DNA from: Symsagittifera roscoffensis
Lineage: Eukaryota; Xenacoelomorpha; Acoela; Convolutidae
Direction of reading: 5' to 3'
Assembly (NCBI RefSeq): GCF_963678635.1
Contig: NC_087067.1
Span: 21,200,596-21,264,595, forward strand
DNA: 64,000 nt
A program made the translations under genes and the position numbers. This document shows positions 42,270 through 53,459 of the stretch, piece after piece. The notes beneath the pieces are model-generated. The model saw only the letters and a list, made by a program, of their open reading frames with translations. It was not told where the DNA came from and did not search any database. Numbering within the stretch: the stretch's first letter is position 1; the number at the start of each line of letters is the position of its first letter.

Positions 42270-45200
42270 TTACGACCTCCGGATCATCCCCATGGGGTCC
42301 GATCTCATGGCCAGGCATAGGTCTGTCAATAGAGGCATGCCCCCATTCACTTTCCTCCACTCCTCTCTTGTCTTCGGGCTCTTTTCTTCACCAGTCAGGT
42401 GCCGGTTCTGCATCAGTAGGTACTGTATCAGCAGCGTCTTTAGCCCGGCAGCACACTTATACGAGTAGGTGTCAATACTCGAGTGTGTTTTTCCCATCGA
42501 CAGAGGCTCTCCGTATTTCATCAGTCGGTGAAATGACACCAGTTCCCCGTGGGTTAGAAGCACCAATGTCAAGTATCCGTCTATCCGGAGGGTGTCCACG
42601 CCCCGACTGAACATGTATGCTGGGCCCATATTAAACAGGTACCTTGGGTAAACCAGGTACAGTGCCAGCAACAGACTGATGGGCATATTCAATACTTCCT
42701 GTATGAAGGCTTTAAAGATGGTCTCTTTCGCGCTATACACTCCGCCCAGGAACTCCTTTCCCCAACAAGGACTCAAGAACTCAAGAATCTCGTGATCCCT
42801 CCTCGTCCTCAGCTCACCCCTTGCGTGCTCCCTCCAGAACCCTCCAATCGTGACTTCGTTGGCTGCTCTGACGAACCTGCCAACCGTCATTTCGCTTTTC
42901 TCGGCCACTCCCAGCTGCTCCTCAAGAAAATCCCAAAACTGCTTCACCAGAAGCGGAGCATCTTCTCTTGTCTTCTCCGTGGCGTTCTCCAGCCTTGGTG
43001 TCAGGAAGGGCCACCTGCCTCCCTCTTGTGTCAGTCGATACACCATCGACTCCAGCTGCTTCTCCGATGCGGCCACGTTCTTCTTCTCGTTGCTCGGCCC
43101 TCTAGATTTACTGGTGGAGCTTGTGATGGTCACCTCCATGTTTCGAAACCACAGACTGGCCGTCAGGTGAGTCACCACTGGATGATCGTCCTCCATAATC
43201 GGACTGAGCTTGAGTTGCCTAGCGAAGTTAGATATCTCCAGCAAGAGGACCTCGTCCAATACGATGAGGATGTCGGCCAACTCGTGAAAGCCCCTCAACG
43301 CGTGGGACACATCCGCCCACGCCGCCGCGAGTTCTGACCTGCGGAGTCTCAAGTTCGTAGGTTCCAGTTCCCGATTGGGAGCTGCCATCAGAATACGCCA
43401 TCCATTCCCTTCTGCTATCAAGATCAAGATCGCATACACAAATTGCAGAGCGGGAGGCATGCTCGCGTACCCGGGGGACGTCGTGAACGCCACTTTTGTC
43501 TTGGAGCCAAATCGTGAGGCAACGTTCTCTTGTACTTCATTCATGGCTGCAAATAATGTCTGGATGGCTTCCCAGATCTTCTTCGGCGTAGGTTCATCAC
43601 CTTTGAGCTGCTCAAGAAACCCCGTCGCATGCAAGTGATCGTTCATCCCTGCAAACAGCAGTAGCTCAGGCTCGCAAGGCATCTCCGATTTTACTGCCAC
43701 CACCAGGGTTAACATCTGGTTTAGCTCCGCTCCCGGCAATGAATATATCAGAGTTTCCGGCCAAAACAATTTGGGAGACGTCCCCTCAAAGTCCCCTGCT
43801 GCGGCTGGGTCTGCCCTGTCATAAACAGCTAAGGTTTTGGCCAGCTGCGTATTCCCGCAGGGTTTCCCGTATCTGGGGTCGTTGGCTAGTTTCGTACCTT
43901 CATACGCGGCGTCTGGTAATTCCATCTCTCTCGGATCCATCAGCTTGTCCACCACCCTCAACTGTGCTGGAGTGGCCACCCTAATCCTGGCAATGCTGGT
44001 TTGGTGTTTGGGAGGCTCCACCACGAATCCCGGACTCCCTAATGACTTGAGAGGTCTATAGTTAATAGGTCCCATCACCGATTTTGTGGGAATCCCAGTC
44101 AGATCCGCCGTCTCCGTCATTTTGGCTCTCAAGAAGTGTGTCTCGTGAGCCTTCAGCCAGTCCACGCACTGGAGTCTACCCAAGTCTTCGTTTTCCACCT
44201 GCTCAAGACCCAAAGCTTTTGCTAACTCTAGCCTGCACTCCAGGTCTTCCAAGTCCAGGTCCTTGACCTTCTCCACATATTTCGACCTGCTGGTCTCCGC
44301 TGGTCTCTCCGGCTTCTTCTTCTCCGCCACCACCACCGAGGATATTATCGATCCCTGGGGAGTTGATGACGTTGCCTCATCAGCCTCCATGGGCGCGGCG
44401 CCCGGCAACTTGGTTCGGCTGTTCCTCGAACTGTCTCTAGAATCGGCCATCGCACCCAAGCGACTGGACAAAGCCCTCGAGTTGAAGAAGGGTGGATTTG
44501 GGGGTGGTCCGAATGTGACCTGTGCCGTCTCTAGCAACTCTGCCTCCAATGCGCTTATGTGCCTTTGGAAGACGTCATTCAACCACTCCACCCCTCTGGG
44601 CCTATCAAAGTGAATCCCATCCGAGGATGCATCGTCAGGGAAAGCGGATAGCCCCATTTGCTCGGCCACGTCCAACAACCCAACGGGGAGGACACTTCTT
44701 CGGTTTATCTGCCTGATTATTTCGTTCAGGTTTCGCACTTTTGTGTTGATCTCCATTGCATGCTGGTCCGCTTTCTTGTTGTAAAGGATGGTGCACACCG
44801 TAAGAATAGCCGGATCCATTTGAATCCGCAATTCCTCAAGAATGCAGCTCATCTTGTCGTGCAGCCTCGCCACCTTCCTTGCTTCCCCCCTGTACACGTT
44901 GTTCGTCCCGATCATCAGAGTCACCGTGTATACTCTTGCCATACCTAGCATCTCAAGTGTCGCTAGCATCTGCGGCGTCGCGGCTCCAGCGAAGCTCAAG
45001 ATTCCCGTTTGCCAATGGGACTGGATCCGAGTCAGCACCCGCAACAAGCTGTCCCCTATGATCAGGTGGACCGCCCCCTCGGGCACACGTGGCTGCGTGA
45101 GGTATTCCACCCAAGCTGCGTCATGGAAGCAATCTCTCCTGTCTCTCTGCGCCGTGCTCCAGTCCATCCGATTGTGCCTGTGGTATCTACCTTCCGTATT

Positions 45201-46277
45201 CTTTTTGTAACTCGAGATTACCACACTCCTGACAGGTTGCTCCCCCCACGTCGAGGGTAAGTCCACTCTTGCTGGATTCTCGCGATTCCTTAGTTGTAGC
45301 CGCTCGTGCAACTCTTTCAGTCGTGACGAGCTACCACTCACCTGACTACTACCCGGGGTCGAACTTGGCGTATATCCAGGCAGCGCGACGTCCATCAACG
45401 GGCGTATTACTTGTGTCTCTAGACCACGCAGGGAGGACGCTGATTCAGACGGTATCCACACCTCCAACCCTTCGTTCATGTGTTCTTGAGCAGCGCGATC
45501 GAGGTTGAATCGTCCCTTCGACCTAGGAGCTTCATCCACCTCCATACGTGACTCTGGTCTTGAGCCGGTCACCACCCGCTCTTTGGGCCTAGCCCCTTTC
45601 TGCATGTCGAGCTCGCGTTGTCGCTGCTGGATCCTTTCAAGCTCCGACTTCAGCTGCTCGCAATTCGTGGCATTCTCTCGCACCCTTTCTGCCTGTAGCT
45701 GTTCAGCTCTCATCATGTCCAGTTCCCTCCGCGCTTGATCCCTCTCAACTTTTGCCTGATCTCTCTCGAGCACCGCTTGATCCCGGTCGAGGTTCGCCTT
45801 GTTCCTCTCCCGCTGAGTCCTCTCAAGCTCTCTCTTCATGATACTGACGTCCGGATACGCTTCCCCCGTCTGCTGTGCTCGAGACATCAATGGTGTCTTG
45901 CTCGTGCTCTGGCCCGTGGATCTGACTGATGGTCTGACCGGCAGTGGGAATTCCCCTGCACCATACTCAGTGTTTTTACTCAAGCCAGGGTTCCTTGCCA
46001 AATCGAACCCCCTTATTGCTCCATCCACGTTCCAAGACAGCCACCTGGTTTGCTCTTGATTAGATATTCCATCGGTGGTGTAGCCCACCGTCAAAACTGC
46101 TTCTGTCGCAGACTCCCGGCACTCGCCCTCATCCTCCAATTGGAGGATGGCATTCAACATCACTGCCATTCTCTCATCCACCTGAAAATAATCCAGGTCC
46201 CTTAGACGTCTGTACACTTCGTCAAGTGTGGGTTTTTTCAAAGCCGATGGCATGGACTTCCAGAATCGATCTGCCAT
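42270..46277 (-). CDS. Giant element accessory frame, 1335 residues, with SGNH/GDSL-hydrolase-like domain
   Basis: The longest open frame of the window. A coiled coil (about 146-225, heptad-rich with repeated ERDQA) is followed by a disordered segment and then an SGNH-like domain (about 400-575). Its blocks are HLIIGDSLLRVL (GDS at 408-410), a glycine block SFAGAATP, MIGTNNVYRG (GTN at 457-459) and SDGIHF (Asp553/His556). This is the Ser, Gly, Asn and Asp-x-x-His set of SGNH esterases. A second region (about 835-1010) has LLLFAGMNDHLH, which resembles block III of the same fold, but without a clear serine motif. The rest is unknown. SGNH/esterase domains occur in ORF1 of some LINEs; in LTR elements they are not usual. 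Whether the domain cuts an ester bond or only binds is not shown by sequence. Confidence 0.7.
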   Translation of the reverse strand: MADRFWKSMPSALKKPTLDEVYRRLRDLDYFQVDERMAVMLNAILQLEDEGECRESATEAVLTVGYTTDGISNQEQTRWLSWNVDGAIRGFDLARNPGLSKNTEYGAGEFPLPVRPSVRSTGQSTSKTPLMSRAQQTGEAYPDVSIMKRELERTQRERNKANLDRDQAVLERDQAKVERDQARRELDMMRAEQLQAERVRENATNCEQLKSELERIQQRQRELDMQKGARPKERVVTGSRPESRMEVDEAPRSKGRFNLDRAAQEHMNEGLEVWIPSESASSLRGLETQVIRPLMDVALPGYTPSSTPGSSQVSGSSSRLKELHERLQLRNRENPARVDLPSTWGEQPVRSVVISSYKKNTEGRYHRHNRMDWSTAQRDRRDCFHDAAWVEYLTQPRVPEGAVHLIIGDSLLRVLTRIQSHWQTGILSFAGAATPQMLATLEMLGMARVYTVTLMIGTNNVYRGEARKVARLHDKMSCILEELRIQMDPAILTVCTILYNKKADQHAMEINTKVRNLNEIIRQINRRSVLPVGLLDVAEQMGLSAFPDDASSDGIHFDRPRGVEWLNDVFQRHISALEAELLETAQVTFGPPPNPPFFNSRALSSRLGAMADSRDSSRNSRTKLPGAAPMEADEATSSTPQGSIISSVVVAEKKKPERPAETSRSKYVEKVKDLDLEDLECRLELAKALGLEQVENEDLGRLQCVDWLKAHETHFLRAKMTETADLTGIPTKSVMGPINYRPLKSLGSPGFVVEPPKHQTSIARIRVATPAQLRVVDKLMDPREMELPDAAYEGTKLANDPRYGKPCGNTQLAKTLAVYDRADPAAAGDFEGTSPKLFWPETLIYSLPGAELNQMLTLVVAVKSEMPCEPELLLFAGMNDHLHATGFLEQLKGDEPTPKKIWEAIQTLFAAMNEVQENVASRFGSKTKVAFTTSPGYASMPPALQFVYAILILIAEGNGWRILMAAPNRELEPTNLRLRRSELAAAWADVSHALRGFHELADILIVLDEVLLLEISNFARQLKLSPIMEDDHPVVTHLTASLWFRNMEVTITSSTSKSRGPSNEKKNVAASEKQLESMVYRLTQEGGRWPFLTPRLENATEKTREDAPLLVKQFWDFLEEQLGVAEKSEMTVGRFVRAANEVTIGGFWREHARGELRTRRDHEILEFLSPCWGKEFLGGVYSAKETIFKAFIQEVLNMPISLLLALYLVYPRYLFNMGPAYMFSRGVDTLRIDGYLTLVLLTHGELVSFHRLMKYGEPLSMGKTHSSIDTYSYKCAAGLKTLLIQYLLMQNRHLTGEEKSPKTREEWRKVNGGMPLLTDLCLAMRSDPMGMIRRS

Positions 46278-46718
46278 TTCCGTAATTTCTAAGTGATCTT
46301 GAGTATTAGCAACTTGAGTTTTAGCAACTTGAGTTTACCTGAGCAACTTGAGCTTACTTCTTGAGGTGTCGTTCAACTTGTGTTCTCTTTCTTCAATTGA
46401 ATACAGTTGAGTAGTCAATTTGACTTTACCAAATCAATCTGAAAATAACACCCCATTTTTAGACTAACAGGCTGTGTTCCTACCCTAAAAACCCCCCTTC
46501 ACTACTATATTTAAAACCTTTTCCTTTCGTCCTACTAAAATAGTTCAATTGGAAATCTTCTAAAAACATGCAGATTCATTTTATGTTTTAGCACCATCAA
46601 TCATTTAAATTTTAATTGTCATGCCAATCACCTCTAAAATTCTTTACCTGTTTTGTACCCCCACACCTAACTCGAGATTCTTCCCTCATGCCCAACTTGA
46701 GAGCCCCGCGTACCCGAC
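46278..46718 (-). other. Spacer between accessory frames with repeated AACTTGAG
   Basis: 440 bp without an open frame. From 46290 to 46400 the motif CTTGAG occurs five times, three of them as 'aacttgag'. The remainder is AT-richer than the surrounding element. It could hold a promoter or splice sites for the downstream frames, but I cannot show this. Confidence 0.5.
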
Positions 46719-47909
46719 TCAGGCGATGCTCAAGTAGTATTTCTTGTGAAGATGCACCATTATCTCAGTTTCTGCGAAGACCACGTGTAGGATAGCGTAC
46801 AATTCCCTTGGGCTCAATTTCCCCCTGTTTGGGTCATACACCGGCATTGAGACCTCCGTTATCCCCCTCTCAATCATGAAGTCTCGTAGTCTTGTTACTG
46901 CCAACATCACGTGTTCAGGATCGATCGTGTTCCTGTCATTGACCCTCGTCACTAGGAAGCATAGGTATTTGCCCGGGACTTGTGCTACTGATGGTGGAAG
47001 CGCGGCTATTCCTCCCAGTCCCGGTCTCTGTCTAAACAGAAACTCCACGTTCTGGTACTCTCTCTTGAAGTCAGCTTCCAGTCTTGATTTGAAACTCATG
47101 TCCGCCGTGATACAGATTGCGCTAGTCCTGTCTGACAGAATGAAGTCACTATCCGTTATCAGGATATTTTCTGAGTATTCGTTTGGTATTTCAAACTTCG
47201 TATTGAAATTCCGTCCTATGGTAGGCTCGGCCTCCTCCCCTTCCAGTTCCAGTCCGCACTTTTCTCTCACTTCTCTGAGTTTCTTTATCATCAAATTTTT
47301 GGTGTGGGTAAGTCCTACCCCCACTCCCCGGACAAAAATATTTATCGACGTCCCCGTCGATGATGCTGGGTCTGAATTATCCGGCGGAATGTCGAGCGAG
47401 CTGTCTGTTGCCGTCCAGCCGAAAAGAGGATCCTCCGTTTTCGTGTACTTCCCCGCTGATATGTCAACTTGCTGTATGCTCTGTCCTTCCTCGCTTCCGT
47501 TCTTGACATCGCGCATCCATTCTAATATCCTCAGGTTCGTATTCTCCCTCCTCTCTACCTCGCTCAGTTCTAAATCCGTCTCCCGCTCCGGCGTCGAGTA
47601 GTCTTCCTGTGGGTAGTGTTCATTATCATCGATGATCTGCCATTCACCATCTGCCGCCAGCTGGCCCACACTTATTAGTTCTTTGCTTAGGTCATCGGGC
47701 TGTATCTTGTCGATCAGGAAATCGTCCCCGTACCTGTTGTACCTCATGCCTGTGCGTTTGCGATTGCCACTCTTTGTCCCCGCTGGTATTGACAAGTCTG
47801 GTTCTGTCCACTTCGGCACCTCACCTTGCTCCGGATCGTTCCAATCATCTTCCACAAAAGATTCCGCGTCAGAGTCCGCGTCTATTTTTTCATTGTCATC
47901 CAAACTCAA
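46719..47909 (-). CDS. Giant element accessory frame, 396 residues, C-terminal macro domain
   Basis: Directly follows the integrase region. The N-terminal 180 residues are acidic and probably disordered (SDAESFVEDDWNDPEQGEVP). Residues about 245-392 read like a macro domain of the TARG1/OARD1/Poa1 branch: ILITDSDFILSD, ICITADMSFKSRLEADFKRE, GKYLCFLVTRVND, AVTRLRDFMIERGITEVSMP and AILHVVFAETEIMVHL. They align in order with 'HCVSADVRMGAGIA...FKKKFG', 'RYIYYLITKKR', 'LEAMKSHCLKNGVTDLSMP' and 'IEEVFEATDIKITVY' of the human protein as I remember it. Macro domains bind ADP-ribose, and some remove it from proteins; whether this one is catalytic is open. The frame touches the preceding integrase frame. 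Confidence 0.7.
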   Translation of the reverse strand: MSLDDNEKIDADSDAESFVEDDWNDPEQGEVPKWTEPDLSIPAGTKSGNRKRTGMRYNRYGDDFLIDKIQPDDLSKELISVGQLAADGEWQIIDDNEHYPQEDYSTPERETDLELSEVERRENTNLRILEWMRDVKNGSEEGQSIQQVDISAGKYTKTEDPLFGWTATDSSLDIPPDNSDPASSTGTSINIFVRGVGVGLTHTKNLMIKKLREVREKCGLELEGEEAEPTIGRNFNTKFEIPNEYSENILITDSDFILSDRTSAICITADMSFKSRLEADFKREYQNVEFLFRQRPGLGGIAALPPSVAQVPGKYLCFLVTRVNDRNTIDPEHVMLAVTRLRDFMIERGITEVSMPVYDPNRGKLSPRELYAILHVVFAETEIMVHLHKKYYLSIA

Positions 47910-49280
47910 GTTCTCATTGCCATCATTTTTATCTCTGGTGCCATCATTTTTATCTCGTTCACTTCACATGCTGGTTCCACCACTAGGTACTCTAGTCCCT
48001 CCATGTCCTTTGGTATACACCAGTCCTCTGGGGATGGTCCATGAGGCTTCAGGTTCTCATAATGTGCTGCTCGCCCAGTACTCAAGCGGTAGAACCGTCC
48101 TTGTTGATGTACTTCATTTATCATGAATGGTCCTCTCCATTTCTTGAGTAGTTTCTTCGTCCCTTTGGGCGGTATCACATTCTGGAAAACCCACACATAC
48201 TGGCCCACTTCATATGGCTTCGCCTGTAATATTTTTTCATCATATTTCTTGCGCTGTCTCATTTGTGCCTGCGCAGTGTTCCTCCTGCACAGCTCGTTTA
48301 TTTCCTGCTGTCTCCTGATCGCCTCTTTCACGTAAGCTTGAGGCGACGTCCTCTTCCCTTCATACTCTGGGTAAAAGAACGTCAGAGGCATCGCTCTCTC
48401 TTTGCCTGTCAACATCATGAATGGACTGATTCCCGTCGTCGAGTGTTGAGTACTGTTGTATGCCCCTACGACTTGAGGCAGATACTTATCCCAGTCCGTC
48501 ATGTATCTAGAGCAGTATACCCTCAGCATGTTCACCAACGTTCTATTCTGTCTTTCTACCAGCCCGTTGGTCTGAGGATGGTAAGTCGTCGAGTGTGCTT
48601 GAGCTATGTGTGACCTCTTCATTAATTCCTTAGTCAAGTCCCCCACAAAGGCTTTGCCGTTGTCTGACTGAAAAGTCATTGGACAACCATACCTTGATAT
48701 CCAATGGGTTATCAAGTGGTCACAAGTCTCCTCTGCCGAAGCTGTTTGAAGTGATCAATTATAACCAGTATCTGGTTATACCCTGACTCCGTCATACAGA
48801 TCTTCTGATGGTCTATCTGCACCACTTCATCAAATTCCGAGCTTTCCACCGACTTGAGTGGGAATTTCATCTTCCTCGGGTCTTTCACTTGCAAACATGC
48901 CAGGCATGCATTCACCCACCTCTCACAGGCTTTCCTCAATCCTGGCCAATCGAACCTGTGAAGTATTCTTTGTTGCACTTTGTCTATCCCCTGGTGCCCC
49001 ATTTGATCATGTGATCTGAACAGCACCTCTGTCTGATATAATTGTGGTAGTATGATGAGGTTGTGCTTGTGTAGTATCTTGTCTTCTTCTTTTCTCTTGC
49101 ATGCTACAACCCCATCAGCCGTGTGATAGAGTAACTCTATCCTCTCTTTGTAGAACTGGCTCAGGATCTTGTAGCTGTCTTCTTCAAGTTCCCCTTTCTC
49201 CTTGGACCCCGTTCGGATCCATTTGGAGAGATTGCTTGTCATCTTGTCATTCTTCTGGGCTCTTATCAGGTCCGACATTC
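47910..49280 (-). pseudogene. Giant element: integrase region
   Basis: Zinc-binding HHCC part with SHDQMGHQGIDKVQQRILHR and CLACLQVK, then the catalytic core: VVQIDHQKI, FQSDNGKAFVG and STTYHPQTNGLVERQNRTL. The C-terminal part contains GPFMINEVHQQGRFYRLSTG, as in the gypsy integrase tail. Order and motifs are of Ty3/gypsy type. Confidence 0.85.
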
Positions 49281-50110
49281 TTATCTCGCTTTGACATGTT
49301 CCTTCAGCGCCATGATCTGCCCATTCATCTCCCCAGGGTTGTGGACGTCGTCATTCAGCTTCACGCATACTATCCTCCTTACCACCTTCATGTCGTCTTC
49401 CGGCACCAGATTTGTTCTCACATTTGAATTGCATGATAGCTCCCTGAATGGCTTCCTCGAAACTGCAATCCTTTCAAGTTCTTCACCACCTCGTATCTCC
49501 TGCACGTCCAAGTTAAAAGTTCCTGAGGACGGATCTGTTTGTAGTTCCCTGTCGTGGTGTCTAATCTTTTCTTCTGCCAATATCATGCAGAGACTATCTT
49601 GATTGTCACTGCTCGCTTCCGAGTCCTCATCCCACATTTCACCTTCAGTGTTTTCTTCTTCTGTGTTTTCTTCTTCTGTGGACGTGGACCGCTCCCCGGA
49701 CTCTTGACCTGGTCCCAGGTATTCAGCTTCTTGCTTGAATTCCACTCTCTTTCTCCTGACTCTAGTCTGTTCAAGTAATTCAGCTGGGATCTTTTCAACC
49801 AGTGACTGCACCACTTCCTTCCCATCAAGGTTAGTCACCTTCGAGGTATTTCTATCACTGGCTGTCCCGCTCTTTCGCAGTATTTCGACCTCAGGTTCCT
49901 CTTTACAGTTTTCTTGAATCACGGGCTTATCATCTGCTAGTCTCTCGAGTAACCCCTTTAAGTCTTCGTCTATTTGTGCTTCCCCCGTCTCTACCTGGTT
50001 GAGATCGTAGCCTTTTGCTTTGAGCGTCTCCCTCACGATCTTTGACTTGAGCGTTATTCCTATCGGTATCCCTCGGTTCTTTTTCAAGTATGTTTTTTTG
50101 TAGTTTCCTT
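49281..50110 (-). pseudogene. Giant element: acidic insert between RNase H and integrase
   Basis: About 280 residues of low-complexity, charged sequence (for example STSTEEENTEEENTEGEMWD) in a position where gypsy pol normally has only a short tether. No domain is recognised. Confidence 0.5.
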
Positions 50111-53100
50111 TGGTAACTCGGGGTGATCTTCTATTGGTTTGCCTGATTTGTCCAACCATCTCGTGAGAGGAAGACTGTCATATGTTTCCTTGTCCATGAA
50201 GGAGAAGCCATCTTTGATCTCAGGTCTATCTGCCTCCCTCTGTTCTTGTCTCTCGTAGAACTCCGTCTTCTTGCTCAAGCTGTCAGCATTTTGATGTTTG
50301 TCTCGTGTTCTGTGCTCAATTATCATATTGTATCCGTCCAGGCGAACTATCCACCTCCCAATGTAACTTTGGTCCATTGAGTACGTCTTCAGCCAGCTTA
50401 GTGCCCGGTTGTCGACTCGCAACTTGAATGGCTCACTGCCTAGGTATGCCCTATATTTCTCGACAAAGGTAACCACCGCGAACATCTCTGCTTTCGGTGC
50501 TCCGTACTTCATTTCCGTGTCACTTAGGACTTTGCTCCCGTGCGCTATTGGTCTCAAGAGTGTTTTCCCGTTCCACTCTTGTTCTTGGTGGAGAATTCCA
50601 GATATCGCTACTACCGACGCGTCCGTATCCAGTACGTACATCCCCTTCTCTGTTGGCATCCCTAGTGATGGTGCCTCGCACAACTCTTTCTTTATTCTCT
50701 GGAATGACTCTTCTGCTGCGTTATTCCACGTGAACTTCTTGCCCTTGTGCCTCATTAACTGTTGCATCGGATAAACCTTGTCCGCATAGCCTTTGACGAA
50801 TTCCCTATACTAATTTGCAAAACCCAGAAAGCTCATCAATTGGTGTTCCGTTTTCGGCGATTTCCAAGTTAAAACTGCCTCTACTGCGTCTGGATCTGGT
50901 CTGATGCCGTGTTTGTCCACCATCCTCCCCAAGTATTTTATCGAGTCCTTGAGTATCTCACACTTTGATGGTTTGCACTTCAGCCCCGAGCTCTTCATAC
51001 ACGCAAATACTTCGTCAAGTCTTTCAATGTGGTCCTCTAGTGTGGGTGTCGCTATTACCACGTCATCCACATAGCACATCACCAGATTGCCATACTTCTT
51101 CGTCACGCCTATCAGCGCGTGTGCCATCAACCGCTGAAACGTGGCTGTGGCATTGCAAAGTCCAAACGGCATCCGTTTCCATTGAAACAGACCCAACTCG
51201 CAGGCAAACCCTGTCTTGTCACTGTCCTGCTTCCTGAGTGGTACCTGCCAAAAAGCCGAGCCTAAATCAAGAGTGGTAAAAAATTTTGCATCACCTAACT
51301 TCGAGAGGCTCTCATTAATCCTAGGTATGGGATAGGCATCCTTCACCGTGACGGAGTTCAGGTATCGAAAGTCACAACAAAACCTCAACTGGTCGCCTTT
51401 CTTTTTGGCCATCACTACTCTCAATCGCCTTTCAATCTCCTTTCTACACGCATCCGATTTGTGTGGGGTCATGCGCCTCGCCCCTTCCCTGTGCGGTATT
51501 GCGTTTTCCTCAAGTTCTATTTCATGCTCAACAAAATTACAACACCCGATGTCTGCCTTATGTCTTGAAAAAACTTCTTCGTTCCGTTCTAGTACGTCCT
51601 TGATGGCTTCGAGCAGTTCGTCCGTGAACTTGCCTCTTAGGTGTTCAATATCCGGTAGAACCGGTTTATTACCCTGTATTTCGTCTAATGTGGTCCGTTC
51701 CGGGAAATTCGAACAGCTCGATAGTCCATCGTCCGTCTCTGACTTAAGTGACTTCACAAGACCTGATGAATCTTTTATTTTATTCAATCGTCTCAAGATA
51801 CAAATTTTGTCCCTATGATTGGGACAATCAACAACTTCTTTTTGTTTTTGGTTTTCAGTCATTTCATATCGAGTTTTAACAGGTAAAGCATATCCCAGTT
51901 TCCTCCCCCTCTGTATCGTGATTGGCATGTCAAGGGTATTCAACAAGACACTCACGCAGAGGCCGCTCTTCGTAATCGAGAAGGATCTTCCTAAAACAGC
52001 AGCACTTTGACTATTTGGGTTTGGGACTACACATACCTGCTTGTTGTCACTTAGTTCATTGTAATTTTTCATTCGTAAGCTTACAATGGCCGCCTCGTTC
52101 GCCTTTAGCCTCACCCTCCTACTCAAGAATACCGGTGCTTTGGTTTCATTTGCCATTATTAAATTTACCGGTTTGATTGCGTACCTCCTATCCGGGTTCC
52201 GTATCCTGAACATTGCGTTGTTTAGATCAATCGCTACATCAAAGTTCCTGATGAAGTCTCTGCCTAAAATAAATTGGTCAGACTCATCTAGGTTTTCTAC
52301 CACAAGAAAGCTCATCCACAGGTTACGTTCCCCCAGATTGAGGGCTATTATCGGCATTCTGCCCAACACCCGCAGGGCCCCTTTGTTTCCAGCTGACAAC
52401 CGTATTCTCGAATCTATCAAATCATCTTTGTTGAAGCCCATTCGTTCCCAAGTTTCGATTGGTATGACACTCAAGACTGCTCCCGTATCAAGTAACCCAC
52501 GTAACTGAGTCTTTTTGCCACTTGTGTCTAGCACGTATCCTGTCACATCTGCCTCTGTCCCGATGTGCATCGCATCTTCTTCAAGCATGGCGCAGTGTCC
52601 GATCGATCTCACTTTCAACTCTTCTTTTCCCACGTAGATTTGCCCAATTAGGTCTTCATCAACTGTTATCATTGTTTTGGTATAGATGTTGATTCCATCT
52701 ATATTTAGCATCACTTCATGTGGACCATAAGCTTCTGTGTACCTGTTATCAACACGTACCGACTTGCTACCCCCCCTCGTGAATAGTGCTCTCAACGCTC
52801 TAGAAGTCGTTTGTGGGCTTATCCAACTCAAGTAACCTGCGTACACATCAATGTGCATTATTGTCTGGTCACTTGGTTCGCTTAAGTTTCTCGTTACTTC
52901 GTGGCCGCCCACAGTGATTATTGACATTATTCTTGCCCCAATCTTTGTTAAGCCAAATGGCTTTCCTGTAACCATTTTTACAGTGTTGTAGTTTCCATTT
53001 TTTGTCGACCCCTCAGCAGCTTCTGGTATTGTTTGTACGCAACTTAATGTTTCGTTCATTCTCTGTCTTTGGATCTCTTGCTTCAACCGTTGTTCTATTT

Positions 53101-53434
53101 CTTTCACTGCCAGGTCTTGTTTCACTTTGTTGATGGCCTCCGCTGCCGCCTTCTCATAATCTATTGCTAGGTCGTTCTTCGCCGTGGCCTCTACTGCGCT
53201 ATTACATTGTGTTACAGCTTTCACTGTTTTCGTTGGTAGCTCCGCACTTGGTCTTTCTAGGTTTTTCGTCTCAAATTCACCTTGTCTGTTTCTCTGGTTC
53301 TGCACCGCTGCTAGCGCCAACTTGTGTTTTGGATGACTCTGATTCTTGACCGCTTCCCAAAATAACGGACAGTCCATCCTGAAGTGCCCCTCTTGGTTGC
53401 CGAAGAAGCATCTTGCATCTATTTTGATGATCAA
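50111..53434 (-). pseudogene. Giant element: protease, reverse transcriptase and RNase H region
   Basis: Aspartic protease LRGLLDTGAVLSVIP with a matching QFILGRDFIRNF. The RT runs from FRYLNSVTVKDAYPIPRINE through FTTLDLGSAFWQVPL and FQWKRMPFGLCNATATFQRL to the catalytic CYVDDVVIATP at about 51040-51080, then KYLGRMVDKHGI. RNase H has MYVLDTDASVVAISGILHQE and MKYGAPKAEMFAVV. All are standard Ty3/gypsy blocks in standard order. Confidence 0.88.
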
Positions 53435-53459
53435 GCCACTATAGAACTAGTGTTCCTCC

